Positions 9,638 through 21,455 of a DNA stretch of 64,000 nt are shown piece by piece. Both the position numbers and the translations under genes were made by a program. This DNA comes from Derxia gummosa DSM 723 (GTDB lineage Bacteria > Pseudomonadota > Gammaproteobacteria > Burkholderiales > Burkholderiaceae_E). The notes below the pieces were generated by a model, which saw only the letters and a list, made by a program, of their open reading frames with translations, made no database searches and had not been told where the DNA came from. The stretch spans positions 767,776 through 831,775 of the forward strand of contig NZ_KI519499.1 of assembly GCF_000482785.1 (NCBI RefSeq). Direction: 5' to 3'. Positions within the stretch are counted from its first letter, which is position 1; the number at the start of each line of letters is the position of its first letter.

Positions 9638-10522
9638 TCAATGGAAACTGCCGATCCGTGACAGATCGGAAAGATTCATCCAGACAAAGAAAGCCTTGCC
9701 GACGATATTGGCATCAGGCACGAAACCCCAATAGCGCGAATCGAGACTGTTGTCGCGATTGTCGCCCATCATGAAGTAATGCCCGGCCGGTACCTTGCAG
9801 CGAAAGCCGTGCACGTCATAGCTGCAATTCTCGCGCCCCTCGAAATTCTCGGGATTGACCTCGGCCGGACGGCGCTCATCCACCAGAACACGATGCGTCA
9901 GGCTGCCGACCGTCTCCTGGTATTGCTGAAGATAGGAAACGCGGTCGCCGTCGAAATAGTCATCGACACGCTCCGTCGGGTAATCGACGCCATTCACAGT
10001 CAGGCGCTTGTCGCGATAGACCACCTCATCACCGGGCACGCCGACCACGCGCTTGATGTAGTCGACGCTCGGATCCTTCGGATAGCGAAATACCATCACG
10101 TCGCCACGCTGAGGATTGCCGTTGTCGATCACCTTGGTGTTGAGCACCGGCAAGCGGATACCGTAGCTGAACTTGTTCACCAGAATCAGGTCGCCGACCA
10201 CGAGCGTCGGAATCATTGAACCTGAAGGAATGCGAAACGGCTCGACCACAAAGGAACGCAGCAGGAAGACCGAAATGATCACCGGAAAGAAACCGCCGGT
10301 GTATTCGACCCAGGCCGGCTCGCGCATGAGCCGATCGCGCAATGCCGAACGCTCCTTGGTCACAGCTTCGGGATTGACCGCCGCACTGCGTGAACGGGCG
10401 TCGAATTCATCCAGCGCCGATTTGGCCGCCGCGAAACGCCGACCGCGCAGATGCCAGCGGTCATAGGCCCAGACCACGCCACTCACGATCGAGAGGACGA
10501 AAAGAATCAGCGCGAAATTCAT
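9638..10522 (-). CDS. lepB: Signal peptidase I
   Basis: An inner-membrane protease that cleaves signal peptides of exported proteins. There are 294 residues. Two N-terminal membrane segments (about 3-20 and 78-93) precede the catalytic domain. The nucleophile is S102 in the IPSGSM box and the general base is K157 in DYIKRVVGVPGD; the late box GDNRDNSLDSRYWG is intact. It starts four bases after the lepA stop, the classical lepA-lepB arrangement. Confidence 0.98.
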   Translation of the reverse strand: MNFALILFVLSIVSGVVWAYDRWHLRGRRFAAAKSALDEFDARSRSAAVNPEAVTKERSALRDRLMREPAWVEYTGGFFPVIISVFLLRSFVVEPFRIPSGSMIPTLVVGDLILVNKFSYGIRLPVLNTKVIDNGNPQRGDVMVFRYPKDPSVDYIKRVVGVPGDEVVYRDKRLTVNGVDYPTERVDDYFDGDRVSYLQQYQETVGSLTHRVLVDERRPAEVNPENFEGRENCSYDVHGFRCKVPAGHYFMMGDNRDNSLDSRYWGFVPDANIVGKAFFVWMNLSDLSRIGSFH

Positions 10523-10526
10523 GAAT

Positions 10527-12320
<1,794 letters not shown>

Positions 12321-12428
12321 CGAAGCTCGGTAGTGGAAGACTCCGACGGGCGCGCGGAGAACCGGCGATTCTAGCCGATGGGTCGAGGCAAGAGCCTTGC
12401 CCGCCAGCGCGCCGGGCCGTGGAGTCGA

Positions 12429-12821
12429 TCAGCGGGACGCGGCGTCCACGAGCAGCAGCGTCTGGTCGGTCGCGCCGGTCCACGCGATCCACGCGAGCAG
12501 CCCGACCAGCGCCGCGACGCCGAGGCTCGCGAGCGCGAGCATGGCGGGGGCGTGCTTGCGCGAGGGTTCCGAGGGCGCATGTGCGGCGGCGATGCGCCGT
12601 GCCAACTCGGTACCGGCTTCCAGTCGACGCTGCTCTCCCGCCACGGCGGCAGCATCGGTAATCGCATCGCGGCAGCGCAGCAGTTCAGCCCAGCGCGCAC
12701 GCAGGGCGTCGTCGTGGCTCAGGCGGTCGAGCAGCGGCCCGACCTCTTGCGCTGGCAGTTCGGCATCGATGAAGGCCGACAGCTTCTCGTCGTCCTCGCG
12801 GTCGATGCCGTCGTGATTCAC
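12429..12821 (-). CDS. rseA: Anti-sigma-E factor RseA, short form
   Basis: A membrane-bound inhibitor of the envelope-stress sigma factor. The N-terminal anti-sigma domain is recognisable (KLSAFIDAELPAQEVGPLL), followed by a linker and one membrane helix at about residues 93-113. Only about 17 residues follow the helix, so the periplasmic domain that binds RseB and is cut in the DegS cascade is essentially missing; E. coli RseA has 216 residues against 130 here. The start is a GTG overlapping the rpoE stop. rseB and mucD, normally next, are absent. Confidence 0.85.
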   Translation of the reverse strand: MNHDGIDREDDEKLSAFIDAELPAQEVGPLLDRLSHDDALRARWAELLRCRDAITDAAAVAGEQRRLEAGTELARRIAAAHAPSEPSRKHAPAMLALASLGVAALVGLLAWIAWTGATDQTLLLVDAASR

Positions 12822-13609
12822 CAGCGTTTCTCCTTGGATGTGTCGAGCAATGGGCGCAGTTGCGCGGCGATCGCATCACGGGCGCGGAAGATGCGCGAGC
12901 GTACCGTGCCGATCGGACAGCCCATCGATTGCGCGATCTCTTCGTAGCTCAGACCTTCGATCTCGCGCAGCGTGATCGCTGTGCGAAGTTCGTCGGGCAG
13001 GTCGAGCATCGCGCGGTTGACGGTCTCCGCGATCTGCTTGGTCATCAGCTCCGCCTCCGGCGTCGCGACTTCCCTTAGGTGCGAAGCGTCCTCGAAAGTT
13101 TCCGCTTCCTCGACCGTGCTGTCGGCCAGGGTCGCCGCCCGTCGCCCCTGCGAGGCGAGGAAGTTCTTGGCGGTGTTGACGGCGATCCGGTAGAGCCAGG
13201 TATAGAAGGCCGCGTCGCCGCGGAATCGCGGTAGCGCGCGATAGGCCTTGATGAAGGCTTCCTGGGTGATGTCTTCGATCTCGACGGGGTCGCGCACGAA
13301 GCGGCTGAGGAGCCGGTTCACCTTGCGCTGGTACTTCACCACCAGCAACTCGAAGGCACGGTTGTCGCCGGCCTGGATGCGCTCAACCAGCAGTTGGTCG
13401 GCCGCTCGGTCGGCACCAGGCTGGGCAGCCTCGGGCAGGGCCGCGACCGCCTCGGCGTAGAGATGCTCGTCGGTGTTGGCGGCGGGATCCGCTTGCGCAT
13501 CCGACACGACAGCCGGCGCAACTCCGGCCACCCTGGCGGCACCTGCCGTCAGTCCAGCTGCTGCCTGTCCGAGGCAATGTTCAAAGATCCGAGCGGTCTT
13601 GGCGGCCAT
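12818..13609 (-). CDS. rpoE: RNA polymerase sigma-E (ECF) factor with N-terminal extension
   Basis: An ECF sigma factor for envelope stress. Region 2 (AFELLVVKYQRKVNRLLSRF, then EDITQEAFIKAYRAL) and region 4 (LREIEGLSYEEIAQSMGCPI) match the RpoE/AlgU group closely. The family usually starts only a few residues before DQLLVERIQAGD; here the nearest ATG (13609) adds about 73 Ala-rich residues, giving 263. A more distant ATG at 13684 would lengthen it further. It forms an overlapping pair with rseA. A short palindrome, TGTCCAGGACA, lies upstream at 13659-13669. Confidence 0.92.
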   Translation of the reverse strand: MAAKTARIFEHCLGQAAAGLTAGAARVAGVAPAVVSDAQADPAANTDEHLYAEAVAALPEAAQPGADRAADQLLVERIQAGDNRAFELLVVKYQRKVNRLLSRFVRDPVEIEDITQEAFIKAYRALPRFRGDAAFYTWLYRIAVNTAKNFLASQGRRAATLADSTVEEAETFEDASHLREVATPEAELMTKQIAETVNRAMLDLPDELRTAITLREIEGLSYEEIAQSMGCPIGTVRSRIFRARDAIAAQLRPLLDTSKEKRW

Positions 13610-13680
13610 GGCGTCCAACCCGTGTCCAGTAATCGGGACTTGGAGTCTAGACCAGTTTTGTCCAGGACAGAACGATATAT

Positions 13681-14181
13681 TCAATCGGACTTCAGTCTAT
13701 TCATTGCCTTATCGTCCTGAACAAATCCGGCGGAACCAATCATCAAGGCCCAGTTTGTCCAGCGCAGCAGACGCCGCCTGTCCGGCTCGGATTCGATGTC
13801 GAACTCGAGCAGGAGAGGACATGCCGTACCCCCTTCCAACGGGCGCAGCGCCAGCCACGCCCACGGACCGAAGCGAAGGGGACGAGCGACCGGCAGCATC
13901 GGCCGGCCAGCCAGACGCAGCAACGAATCCCCACCGACGGCCAGCGGTAGCGCGACTCGCCGCGACGCCCGCAGGGAGCGCACCGCGAGCAGCAGCAACA
14001 GCCCCTGCGCACCCGCGCCGGCAAGCAGGCGGGCATCCATGCCCGCGATGCGCCAGTGTTCCCAACCGGAATACGCGGCGACGAGAACCGCCACCACGAG
14101 AAGTGCCCGTGCCAGCCATTGCAGCCGGCGGGGCGGCGCGGCCACGAACGCGAAGGGTTCGGGCCAGCGCCGCCGCGTCAT
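13681..14181 (-). CDS. YgfX-like small membrane protein
   Basis: A 166-residue protein with a basic N terminus, two adjacent hydrophobic segments (about 22-40 and 54-67) and a soluble C-terminal part containing WAWLALRP and a WTNWAL stretch. The position between fabF and rpoE and the two-helix hairpin fit the YgfX family placed at this locus in other betaproteobacteria, but similarity by eye is weak. The stop is only 3 bases from the start of fabF-side non-coding sequence, so it probably belongs to the fabF-rpoE transcript. Confidence 0.6.
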   Translation of the reverse strand: MTRRRWPEPFAFVAAPPRRLQWLARALLVVAVLVAAYSGWEHWRIAGMDARLLAGAGAQGLLLLLAVRSLRASRRVALPLAVGGDSLLRLAGRPMLPVARPLRFGPWAWLALRPLEGGTACPLLLEFDIESEPDRRRLLRWTNWALMIGSAGFVQDDKAMNRLKSD

Positions 14182-14184
14182 GTG

Positions 14185-15417
<1,233 letters not shown>

Positions 15418-15485
15418 GCTGGGCTTGGGAAAACTTGGGGGGATGCGCCGGCACCGGACGGTGCGGCGGAAATCGCGCGTGCCTA

Positions 15486-15506
15486 CCGGACCGGAGGATG
15501 GTCCGG
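15486..15506 (-). other. Hairpin in the acpP-fabF gap
   Basis: CCGGAC (15486-15491) pairs with GTCCGG (15501-15506) around a nine-base loop. No U tract follows on the minus strand, so it is not a full intrinsic terminator. It could act as a 3' stabiliser or partial attenuator that keeps acpP mRNA more abundant than fabF mRNA; that role is inference. Confidence 0.35.
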
Positions 15507-15574
15507 CGGCGACCAGCGCGCGCAAGCTGCCTTCAGGCAACCCGCCGGCTGGTTCTGCCGCGCGGGAAGACCGC

Positions 15575-15817
15575 TTACTGCTTTTGACCAGCAGCGCGGA
15601 CGTAGTCGATCGCTTGCTGAACGGTCGTGATCTTTTCGGCTTCTTCGTCGGGGATTTCGGTCTCGAAGGCGTCTTCGAGGGCCATGACGAGTTCGACCGT
15701 GTCGAGCGAATCAGCACCGAGGTCGTCGACGAAGATCGATTCGTTCTTGATGTCGCCTTCGGCAACGCCGAGTTGTTCAGCCACGATCTTCTTGACGCGG
15801 GCTTCGATGTCGTCCAT
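15575..15817 (-). CDS. acpP: Acyl carrier protein
   Basis: The 80-residue acidic carrier of growing acyl chains. The ATG at 15817 ([17 protein letters not shown]) has a good ribosome site (AGGAGAG). The phosphopantetheine attachment site is S37 in [18 protein letters not shown]. It lies between fabG and fabF with gaps of about 140-160 bases on either side, consistent with separate high expression. The holo-ACP synthase gene acpS is not at its common location near pdxJ. Confidence 0.98.
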   Translation of the reverse strand: MDDIEARVKKIVAEQLGVAEGDIKNESIFVDDLGADSLDTVELVMALEDAFETEIPDEEAEKITTVQQAIDYVRAAGQKQ

Positions 15818-15958
15818 TTGCTCTCCTGGATGTGGAACGGCAAGACCTGATAACGGTGCTTGCATGACGGCTTGCAGGGGAAATTCCCGGGAAATGCAAA
15901 CCGAATCTAACCGCCGGATTTTAACAGTCTGCGTCGCGTGTCACCGGCTACGACACGC

Positions 15959-16723
15959 TCACATGTACATGCCGCCGTTGACGTGCAGCGTCGTACCGGT
16001 GATGTAGGCAGCGGCCGGCGACGCCAGGAAGGCGACGGCGGCGGCAATGTCCTCGGGCTGGCCGAGACGGCCGAGCGGGATCTGGCCGAGGAGCGCGGCG
16101 GTCTGCTTCTCGCCGAGTTCCTTGGTCATGTCGGTATCGATGAAGCCCGGCGCCACACAGTTGACGGTGATGCCGCGGCTGCCGACCTCGCGCGCCAGCG
16201 CGCGCGACATGCCGGCCACTCCCGCCTTCGCTGCGGCGTAGTTGGCCTGGCCCGGATTACCGGATTCACCCACCACCGAGGTGATACTGATGACGCGGCC
16301 CTGGCGCTGCTTCATCATCGGCTTGAGCGCGGCGCGCGCGAGGCGGAAGACGGCCTTGAGGTTGGTATCGATCACCGCGTCCCAGTCGTCGTCCTTCATG
16401 CGCATTGCGAGCGTGTCGCGCGTGATGCCAGCGTTGTTGACGAGGATGTTGAGCGCGCCGAGCGAGGCCACGATCTCGTCGACGGCCGCCTGTGACTTCG
16501 CGCCGTCGGTCACGTCGAGCACGATGCCTTTCGAGCCGGCGGCGGCGCCTGCCTCGGCGAGCGCGGCGCTGATGCCGGCCGCGCCCGATTCCGACGTGGC
16601 GGTGCCGACGACGGTGGCGCCGAGGCGCGCGAGTTCGAGCGCGATGGCCTTGCCGAGGCCGCGCGAGGCGCCGGTCACGAGAGCGATCTGACCCGTGAGC
16701 GACCTGCGGTTTTCAGTGGTCAT
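15959..16723 (-). CDS. fabG: 3-oxoacyl-ACP reductase
   Basis: An NADPH-dependent short-chain dehydrogenase that performs the first reduction of each elongation cycle. There are 254 residues from the ATG at 16723. The cofactor motif TGASRGLG is at 17-24; NNAG, the active-site serine in SITSVVG, and YAAAKAG (Tyr-x3-Lys) are all present, and the C terminus GTTLHVNGGMYM is typical. It lies 16 bases downstream of fabD, so they are co-transcribed. Confidence 0.97.
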   Translation of the reverse strand: MTTENRRSLTGQIALVTGASRGLGKAIALELARLGATVVGTATSESGAAGISAALAEAGAAAGSKGIVLDVTDGAKSQAAVDEIVASLGALNILVNNAGITRDTLAMRMKDDDWDAVIDTNLKAVFRLARAALKPMMKQRQGRVISITSVVGESGNPGQANYAAAKAGVAGMSRALAREVGSRGITVNCVAPGFIDTDMTKELGEKQTAALLGQIPLGRLGQPEDIAAAVAFLASPAAAYITGTTLHVNGGMYM

Positions 16724-16739
16724 GGATTGGCTTCCTGAT

Positions 16740-17669
16740 TCAGCTGAGCGCGGCGCGCGTCGCTTCGAGCGAGGCCGCGTCGAAAATATTGAAGACTTGG
16801 AGTCCCGGCGCGATGCGCTTGACGAGGCCCGCGAGCACCTTGCCCGGACCGCATTCGACGACATGGGTCACGCCCATCGCCTCGAACTGCCTGACGGTCT
16901 CGACCCAGCGCACCGGGCCGGCCGCCTGACGCACGAGCGCGTCCTTGATGCGGGCAGGATCGGTCTCGACCGCGACATCGATGTTGTTCACGAGCGCAGC
17001 GCCCGGCACGGCGAAGTTCTCTTCGGCGAGGCGGCCGGCGAGGCGCTCGGCCGCCGGCTTCATGAGGCTGGAATGGAACGGCGCCGACACCGGCAGCGGC
17101 AGCGCGCGCTTCGCACCGGCCGCCTTGGCCGCCACGCAGGCGCGTTCGACGGCCGCCTTGTGGCCGGCGATCACGGTCTGGGCGCTGTCGTTGAAGTTGA
17201 CGGCCTCGACCACCTCGCCCTCGGCCGACGCGGCGCAGACCTCGCCGACCTTGACGCCATCGAGACCGAGGATCGCTGCCATCGCGCCCACACCGACCGG
17301 CACTGCCGACTGCATTGCCTCGGCGCGGAAGCGCACCAGCGCCGCGCCTTGCGCGAGCGTGAGTGAACCGGCCGCGACCAGCGCCGAATACTCGCCGAGG
17401 CTGTGGCCGGCCACGACCTCGGGCATCGCGCCGCCGGCTTCGCGCCAAGCGCGGAAGAAGGCGGCCGAGCCGGCCAGCATGATCGGCTGGGTGTTGGTCG
17501 TGAGGTTCAGGTCTTCGGCCGGGCCGTCGGCCGCGAGCTTCCAGAGATCGACGCCGATCGCCTGCGAAGCCTCGGCGATCGCGCCTTCGACGACGGCATT
17601 GCCCGCGAAGCCGTTGAACATGCCGACGCTCTGCGAGCCCTGGCCGGGGAACACGAATGCGAGTTTCAT
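16740..17669 (-). CDS. fabD: Malonyl-CoA:ACP transacylase
   Basis: Loads malonate from CoA onto ACP. The 309 residues are the usual length. The protein starts MKLAFVFPGQGSQSVGM, has the nucleophile S90 in GHSLGEY and the partner H199 in SAPFHSSLM, and contains the GPGKVL motif near the end. It lies 31 bases downstream of fabH and 16 bases upstream of fabG. Confidence 0.98.
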   Translation of the reverse strand: MKLAFVFPGQGSQSVGMFNGFAGNAVVEGAIAEASQAIGVDLWKLAADGPAEDLNLTTNTQPIMLAGSAAFFRAWREAGGAMPEVVAGHSLGEYSALVAAGSLTLAQGAALVRFRAEAMQSAVPVGVGAMAAILGLDGVKVGEVCAASAEGEVVEAVNFNDSAQTVIAGHKAAVERACVAAKAAGAKRALPLPVSAPFHSSLMKPAAERLAGRLAEENFAVPGAALVNNIDVAVETDPARIKDALVRQAAGPVRWVETVRQFEAMGVTHVVECGPGKVLAGLVKRIAPGLQVFNIFDAASLEATRAALS

Positions 17670-17700
17670 GGGGTCTTCCTGTGGTCGTGAGGGTCGCGCG

Positions 17701-18675
17701 TCAGAACGTGACGATCGCGCCGCCCCAGGTGAAGCCGCCGCCCACGCCTTGCAGCAGCACGTTGTGGCCCGGCTTGATGCGGCCGTCGCGCACTGCCTCG
17801 TCGAGCGCTAGGGGCACCGACGCGGCCGAGGTGTTGCCGTGACGATCGACCGTCACCACCAGCTTGTCCATCGGCAGACCGAGGCGCTTGCTGGTGGCCT
17901 GGAGGATGCGGATGTTGGCCTGATGCGGGATCGTCCAGTCGAGCTGCTCGGCGGTCAGACCCGACGCACTGAGCAGTTCGCGCGCGTTCTGTTCCAGCAC
18001 CGTGACAGCAAGCTTGAACACCGCCTGGCCTTCCATGCGCAGGAAGGGATCGCCGGTGACGACGCCACTGTTCACGCTGCCGGCAGTACAGAGGATCTTG
18101 GAGTACGAGCCGTCGGCATGCAGCTTGGTCGCGCGCACACCCGGCGTCTCGCTGGCTTCGAGCACCACCGCGCCCGCGCCGTCACCGAACAGCACGCAGG
18201 TCGTGCGGTCGTTCCAGTCGAGAATGCGCGAGAAAGTTTCCGCGCCGATGACGAGTGCGCGCTGGTACATGCCGGTGCGGATCAGTGCGTCGGCCGTCGC
18301 AAGGCCGTACACGAAGCCGCTGCACACGGCCTGGATGTCGAAGGCCGGTCCGCCCTTGATGCCAAGCTCGGCCTGCACGAGGCAGGCAGTGCTCGGGAAG
18401 ATCATGTCGGGCGTGGACGTGGCCAGCACGATGAGGTCGATGTCGCCCGGTTCGCGACCGGCGGCTTCGAGGGCCTTGCGTGCGGCGGCAACGGCGAGTG
18501 TCGAGGTCGTCTCGCCCGGTCCGGCCAGATAGCGCTGGCGGATGCCGGTGCGCTCGCCAATCCAGGCGTCGGAGGTCTCGATGTCGCGCGTGGCAAGGTC
18601 GGCCGCGAGCTGCTCGTTCGTCACGCAGCGCCCGGGCAAGGCGCTTCCGGTACCCGTTATGCGAGTGAAGCTCAT
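17701..18675 (-). CDS. fabH: 3-oxoacyl-ACP synthase III
   Basis: KAS III starts fatty acid synthesis by condensing acetyl-CoA with malonyl-ACP. From the ATG at 18675 it has 324 residues; an adjacent ATG at 18678 adds one. The catalytic Cys is C118 in DIQAVCSGF, with histidine and asparagine in IPHQANIRI and RHGNTSAAS. The [12 protein letters not shown] end is typical of FabH. It lies 25 bases downstream of plsX. Confidence 0.97.
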   Translation of the reverse strand: MSFTRITGTGSALPGRCVTNEQLAADLATRDIETSDAWIGERTGIRQRYLAGPGETTSTLAVAAARKALEAAGREPGDIDLIVLATSTPDMIFPSTACLVQAELGIKGGPAFDIQAVCSGFVYGLATADALIRTGMYQRALVIGAETFSRILDWNDRTTCVLFGDGAGAVVLEASETPGVRATKLHADGSYSKILCTAGSVNSGVVTGDPFLRMEGQAVFKLAVTVLEQNARELLSASGLTAEQLDWTIPHQANIRILQATSKRLGLPMDKLVVTVDRHGNTSAASVPLALDEAVRDGRIKPGHNVLLQGVGGGFTWGGAIVTF

Positions 18676-18700
18676 CATCGTTGTCGTGTGCGCCGCCGCG

Positions 18701-19894
18701 TCAGACGGCGGCGGATTGCGAGGAGGCAGGACCGGTCGGTCGCGCGCCCGTTTCCGGTGCGCCGGACTGCCCAAACGGCCCGAGGTCGGCGGCAGCAGCC
18801 ATCGCAGCTCCGTCGCCAACCGCTTGGTGGGTCGCGCGATAGGCCGCGATTTCCGAAGCCACGCCATCGAGCAGCCTGCCGCGCGCAGCATCGAAGCCGC
18901 GCTTGAGCGCCCAACCGAAGGCATAGGCATCGGCCGAGCCGTGACTCTTGATGACTACGCCGCGCAGACCGAGCAGCGCCGCGCCGTTGTAGCGGCGGTG
19001 ATCAACCCGCTTCTTGAAGCGCGACAGGATGGGCCTGGCTAGCAGCGCGACGAGCTTCGAACCGAAGCTGCGCGTGAATTCCTCGCGGATGAAGGCTCCG
19101 ATCATCTGGGCGAGGCCCTCGCTCGTCTTGAGCGCGACATTGCCCACGAAGCCGTCGCAGACGATGACGTCAGTGCGGCCCGTGAAGATGTCGTTGCCCT
19201 CGACATTCCCGAAGAAATTGAGGTTGGACGAGCGCAGCAGCTCGGCTGCCTGCTTGACTACTTCGTTGCCCTTGATCACTTCCTCGCCGATGTTGAGCAG
19301 GCCCACGGTCGGCTTCGCCTTGCCTTCGAGCGTCGCGACAAGAGCCGAGCCCATGATCCCGAACTGGAGCAGGTGATCGGCGCTGCAATCGACGTTGGCG
19401 CCAAGGTCGAGCATCGTCGTGGCGCCACCGCGAGCATTGGGCATCGAGAACGCGATTGCCGGCCGGTCGATACCGTCAAGCGTCTTGAGCACGTAACGCG
19501 AAATGGCCATCAGCGCGCCGGTGTTGCCGGCCGAGACGGCCGCATCGGCGACGCCCTTCTTGACGAGTTCGACCGCGACCCGCATGGACGAATCGCGCTT
19601 GCGGCGCAGGGCCACCTCGATCGCGTCATCCATCGCCACGACTTCCGACGCGTGATGGATGCTCACGCGCGGATCGCCGCGCAACTCGGCCGGCAGCGCC
19701 GCCTCAATGGCGGCCTGCTGCCCGACCAGGATGAAGCGAGCTTCGGGCTCGCGGGAGAGGAATTGCGTGACTGCTGGCAGCGTGACCACGAGACCGTGAT
19801 CACCGCCCATGCAATCGACGGCCAGTGTGATCGCCAAGGGCAGTCGGAGGGGGGTTGGAAGAATCGGGGAGTGCCCGGAGGCACCCGACATCAT
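18701..19894 (-). CDS. plsX: Phosphate acyltransferase PlsX
   Basis: Makes acyl-phosphate from acyl-ACP, the donor for glycerol-3-phosphate acylation by PlsY. Family blocks: [10 protein letters not shown] at the N terminus, [22 protein letters not shown] and [10 protein letters not shown]. There are 397 residues; the family is near 340-350, and the excess is a low-complexity C-terminal tail of about 40 residues (from DGAAMAAA on) and a short N-terminal leader. The ATG at 19894 overlaps the rpmF stop as ATGA; a second ATG at 19891 is also possible. Confidence 0.95.
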   Translation of the reverse strand: MMSGASGHSPILPTPLRLPLAITLAVDCMGGDHGLVVTLPAVTQFLSREPEARFILVGQQAAIEAALPAELRGDPRVSIHHASEVVAMDDAIEVALRRKRDSSMRVAVELVKKGVADAAVSAGNTGALMAISRYVLKTLDGIDRPAIAFSMPNARGGATTMLDLGANVDCSADHLLQFGIMGSALVATLEGKAKPTVGLLNIGEEVIKGNEVVKQAAELLRSSNLNFFGNVEGNDIFTGRTDVIVCDGFVGNVALKTSEGLAQMIGAFIREEFTRSFGSKLVALLARPILSRFKKRVDHRRYNGAALLGLRGVVIKSHGSADAYAFGWALKRGFDAARGRLLDGVASEIAAYRATHQAVGDGAAMAAAADLGPFGQSGAPETGARPTGPASSQSAAV

Positions 19895-20067
19895 TCCTTG
19901 GTCTTGAGGACCTTCTTGCCGCGGTACATGCCGTTGGGGCTGATGTGGTGCGGGCGATGAACTTCGCCGCTGTTCGGATCGACCGACAGCGCAGGATTGG
20001 TCAGGAAGTCGTGCGAACGGTGCATGCCGCGCTTCGACGGCGTCTTCTTGTTTTGCTGAACGGCCAT
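19891..20067 (-). CDS. rpmF: 50S ribosomal protein bL32
   Basis: A 58-residue ribosomal protein beginning [20 protein letters not shown]. It has no zinc-binding cysteines, as in E. coli bL32. The ATG at 20067 is preceded by AGGGAGC. rpmF followed by plsX and the fab genes is a conserved arrangement that links ribosome and membrane synthesis. An upstream hairpin with a U tract separates it from yceD. Confidence 0.98.
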   Translation of the reverse strand: MAVQQNKKTPSKRGMHRSHDFLTNPALSVDPNSGEVHRPHHISPNGMYRGKKVLKTKE

Positions 20068-20230
20068 GAAAAGCTCCCTACGGATGAGTCGGCGTCGAAG
20101 CATTCGGGCCATCCGCATTCGCTGCCCCCCCGACAGCCCGTCCGACTGATCGGAGCTGACTGCCGCAAGCACTGGCATTGCGCCTGGATTCCCGGCCCCT
20201 CGGCCATCTGCGCGGACGCGCAGGAGTTCC

Positions 20231-20267
20231 AAAAAAGATAACCGTCGATTCTAGCACCCATCGACGG
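20231..20267 (-). terminator. Terminator or attenuator between yceD and rpmF
   Basis: On the minus strand, 8 bases (20267-20260) pair perfectly with 20249-20242 around a 10-base loop, followed by TTATC and a run of six T. This is an intrinsic terminator shape beginning 8 bases after the yceD stop. The loop-distal part also contains TAGAAT (20253-20248), a good -10 hexamer that could start an rpmF transcript, so the element may combine yceD termination with rpmF initiation. The dual role is inference. Confidence 0.7.
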
Positions 20268-20274
20268 ATGTGGG

Positions 20275-20829
20275 TCACCCTTCGTCGCGCGACGGGCGCA
20301 GATTGCGCAGCACGTCGAATGCCGAAGGCGCCTCCTCGATGCGCGCGACGCCCTCGTCGACCGGCACCAGCCCCAATCGCGCCAGCGCCTCGGGCGGACA
20401 GGACTCATGCACGCCGGCCGGATCGACCGCGAGCAGAAGCTCGTCCTCGAGCAATTCGCGCAGGTCGAGGCTGCGGCGCGCGACCACAGGATCGAAGCGA
20501 TCGTCATCGAGCGGCGCGGCATCAGCGGCCTCGTCGGTCTCGAACACCACATAGCGGCGTTCGACCGTCACTTCGGCGCGACGCGGTTCGAGGCAGCGCG
20601 CGCAGGCCACGCTCAGGCTGGCCGTCAACTGGAGCCGCAGACCGACCTGCCCCGAATACTCGGGCGCATCGCCGCGCTCGATGATCTCGCCCTCAATGCG
20701 CCACTCGACCGGCGAATCGGCGCTGGCATCGGCGGCCACGCGCGGGAGTTCGCCCACGGGCGTGCTGCCCGCGAGCATCTGTTTGCCACGCCCGAAGGCG
20801 GTGATGTCCGTAATCGTCAAATCTGCCAT
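20275..20829 (-). CDS. yceD: YceD family (DUF177) protein
   Basis: A 184-residue member of the YceD/DUF177 family, encoded upstream of rpmF in most proteobacteria and linked to 23S rRNA accumulation. The family CxxC region appears as CARCLEP, followed by an acidic segment and the ELLEDELLLAVD block. Its ATG lies 14 bases from the divergent maf ATG, so at least one of the two mRNAs must have almost no leader. Confidence 0.93.
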   Translation of the reverse strand: MADLTITDITAFGRGKQMLAGSTPVGELPRVAADASADSPVEWRIEGEIIERGDAPEYSGQVGLRLQLTASLSVACARCLEPRRAEVTVERRYVVFETDEAADAAPLDDDRFDPVVARRSLDLRELLEDELLLAVDPAGVHESCPPEALARLGLVPVDEGVARIEEAPSAFDVLRNLRPSRDEG

Positions 20830-20831
20830 GA

Positions 20832-20837
20832 CATAAT
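20832..20837 (+). promoter_or_regulatory. Candidate -10 element for a leaderless maf mRNA
   Basis: CATAAT matches the TATAAT -10 consensus at five of six positions and ends 6 bases before the maf ATG at 20844. A transcription start about seven bases downstream would fall on the start codon itself. No clear -35 hexamer is visible 16-18 bases upstream, so this is only a candidate. Confidence 0.35.
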
Positions 20838-20843
20838 TTTCCC

Positions 20844-21455
20844 ATGCCTGCCGAGAACAACGCCGAAACCCGACTCATCCTCGCCTCAACTTCCGCCTAC
20901 AGGCGCGAACTGCTCGCCCGCCTGCGTGTGCCCTTCGACACCGCGCGGCCCGAGGTCGACGAAACCCCGCTGCCCGGCGAATCCGCCGAAGCCACCTCGC
21001 TGCGCCTCGCCATCGCCAAGGCCCGCGCCATCGGCGACCACACACCGGGCGCGCTCATTATCGGCAGCGATCAAGTCGCCACGCTGGACGGCCGTCAGAT
21101 CGGCAAGCCAGGCAGCCACGAACGCGCCCTCGAACAGCTGCGCTCGATGCGCGGCCGCGACGTGCTCTTCCACACTGCCGTCGCGCTGCATGACACCCGC
21201 GACGACAGCATCCGCCACGCCGTCGTCACAACGGCCGTGCGCTTCCGTGACCTGCCTGACGCCGAACTCGACGCCTATCTGCGCATCGAGCAACCATACG
21301 ACTGCGCCGGCTCGGCCAAGAGCGAGGGGCTTGGCATCGCGCTCATCGAGTGCATGACCTCCGACGACCCGACCGCGCTCGTGGGCCTGCCGCTCATCAC
21401 CGTGGTCGGCATGCTGCGCGAAGCCGGCTTCCCGTTCTTTGGCGGCGCGGCATGA
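20844..21455 (+). CDS. maf: Maf/YceF family nucleotide pyrophosphatase
   Basis: Maf proteins hydrolyse non-canonical or modified nucleotides; the YceF branch acts on 7-methyl-GTP. There are 203 residues with LILASTSAYRRELL at the N terminus, the catalytic GSDQVA motif and the CAGSAKSEG segment that fits the YceF branch rather than dTTP/UTP pyrophosphatases. The stop overlaps the start of the downstream methyltransferase as ATGA. Confidence 0.93.
   Translation: MPAENNAETRLILASTSAYRRELLARLRVPFDTARPEVDETPLPGESAEATSLRLAIAKARAIGDHTPGALIIGSDQVATLDGRQIGKPGSHERALEQLRSMRGRDVLFHTAVALHDTRDDSIRHAVVTTAVRFRDLPDAELDAYLRIEQPYDCAGSAKSEGLGIALIECMTSDDPTALVGLPLITVVGMLREAGFPFFGGAA

Noticed and set aside
13659-13669. 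TGTCCAGGACA palindrome upstream of rpoE as an operator
   Set aside because: It is short, and no sigma-E-type promoter (GGAACTT with a TCTGA-like box) could be aligned next to it, so a regulatory call is not supported.
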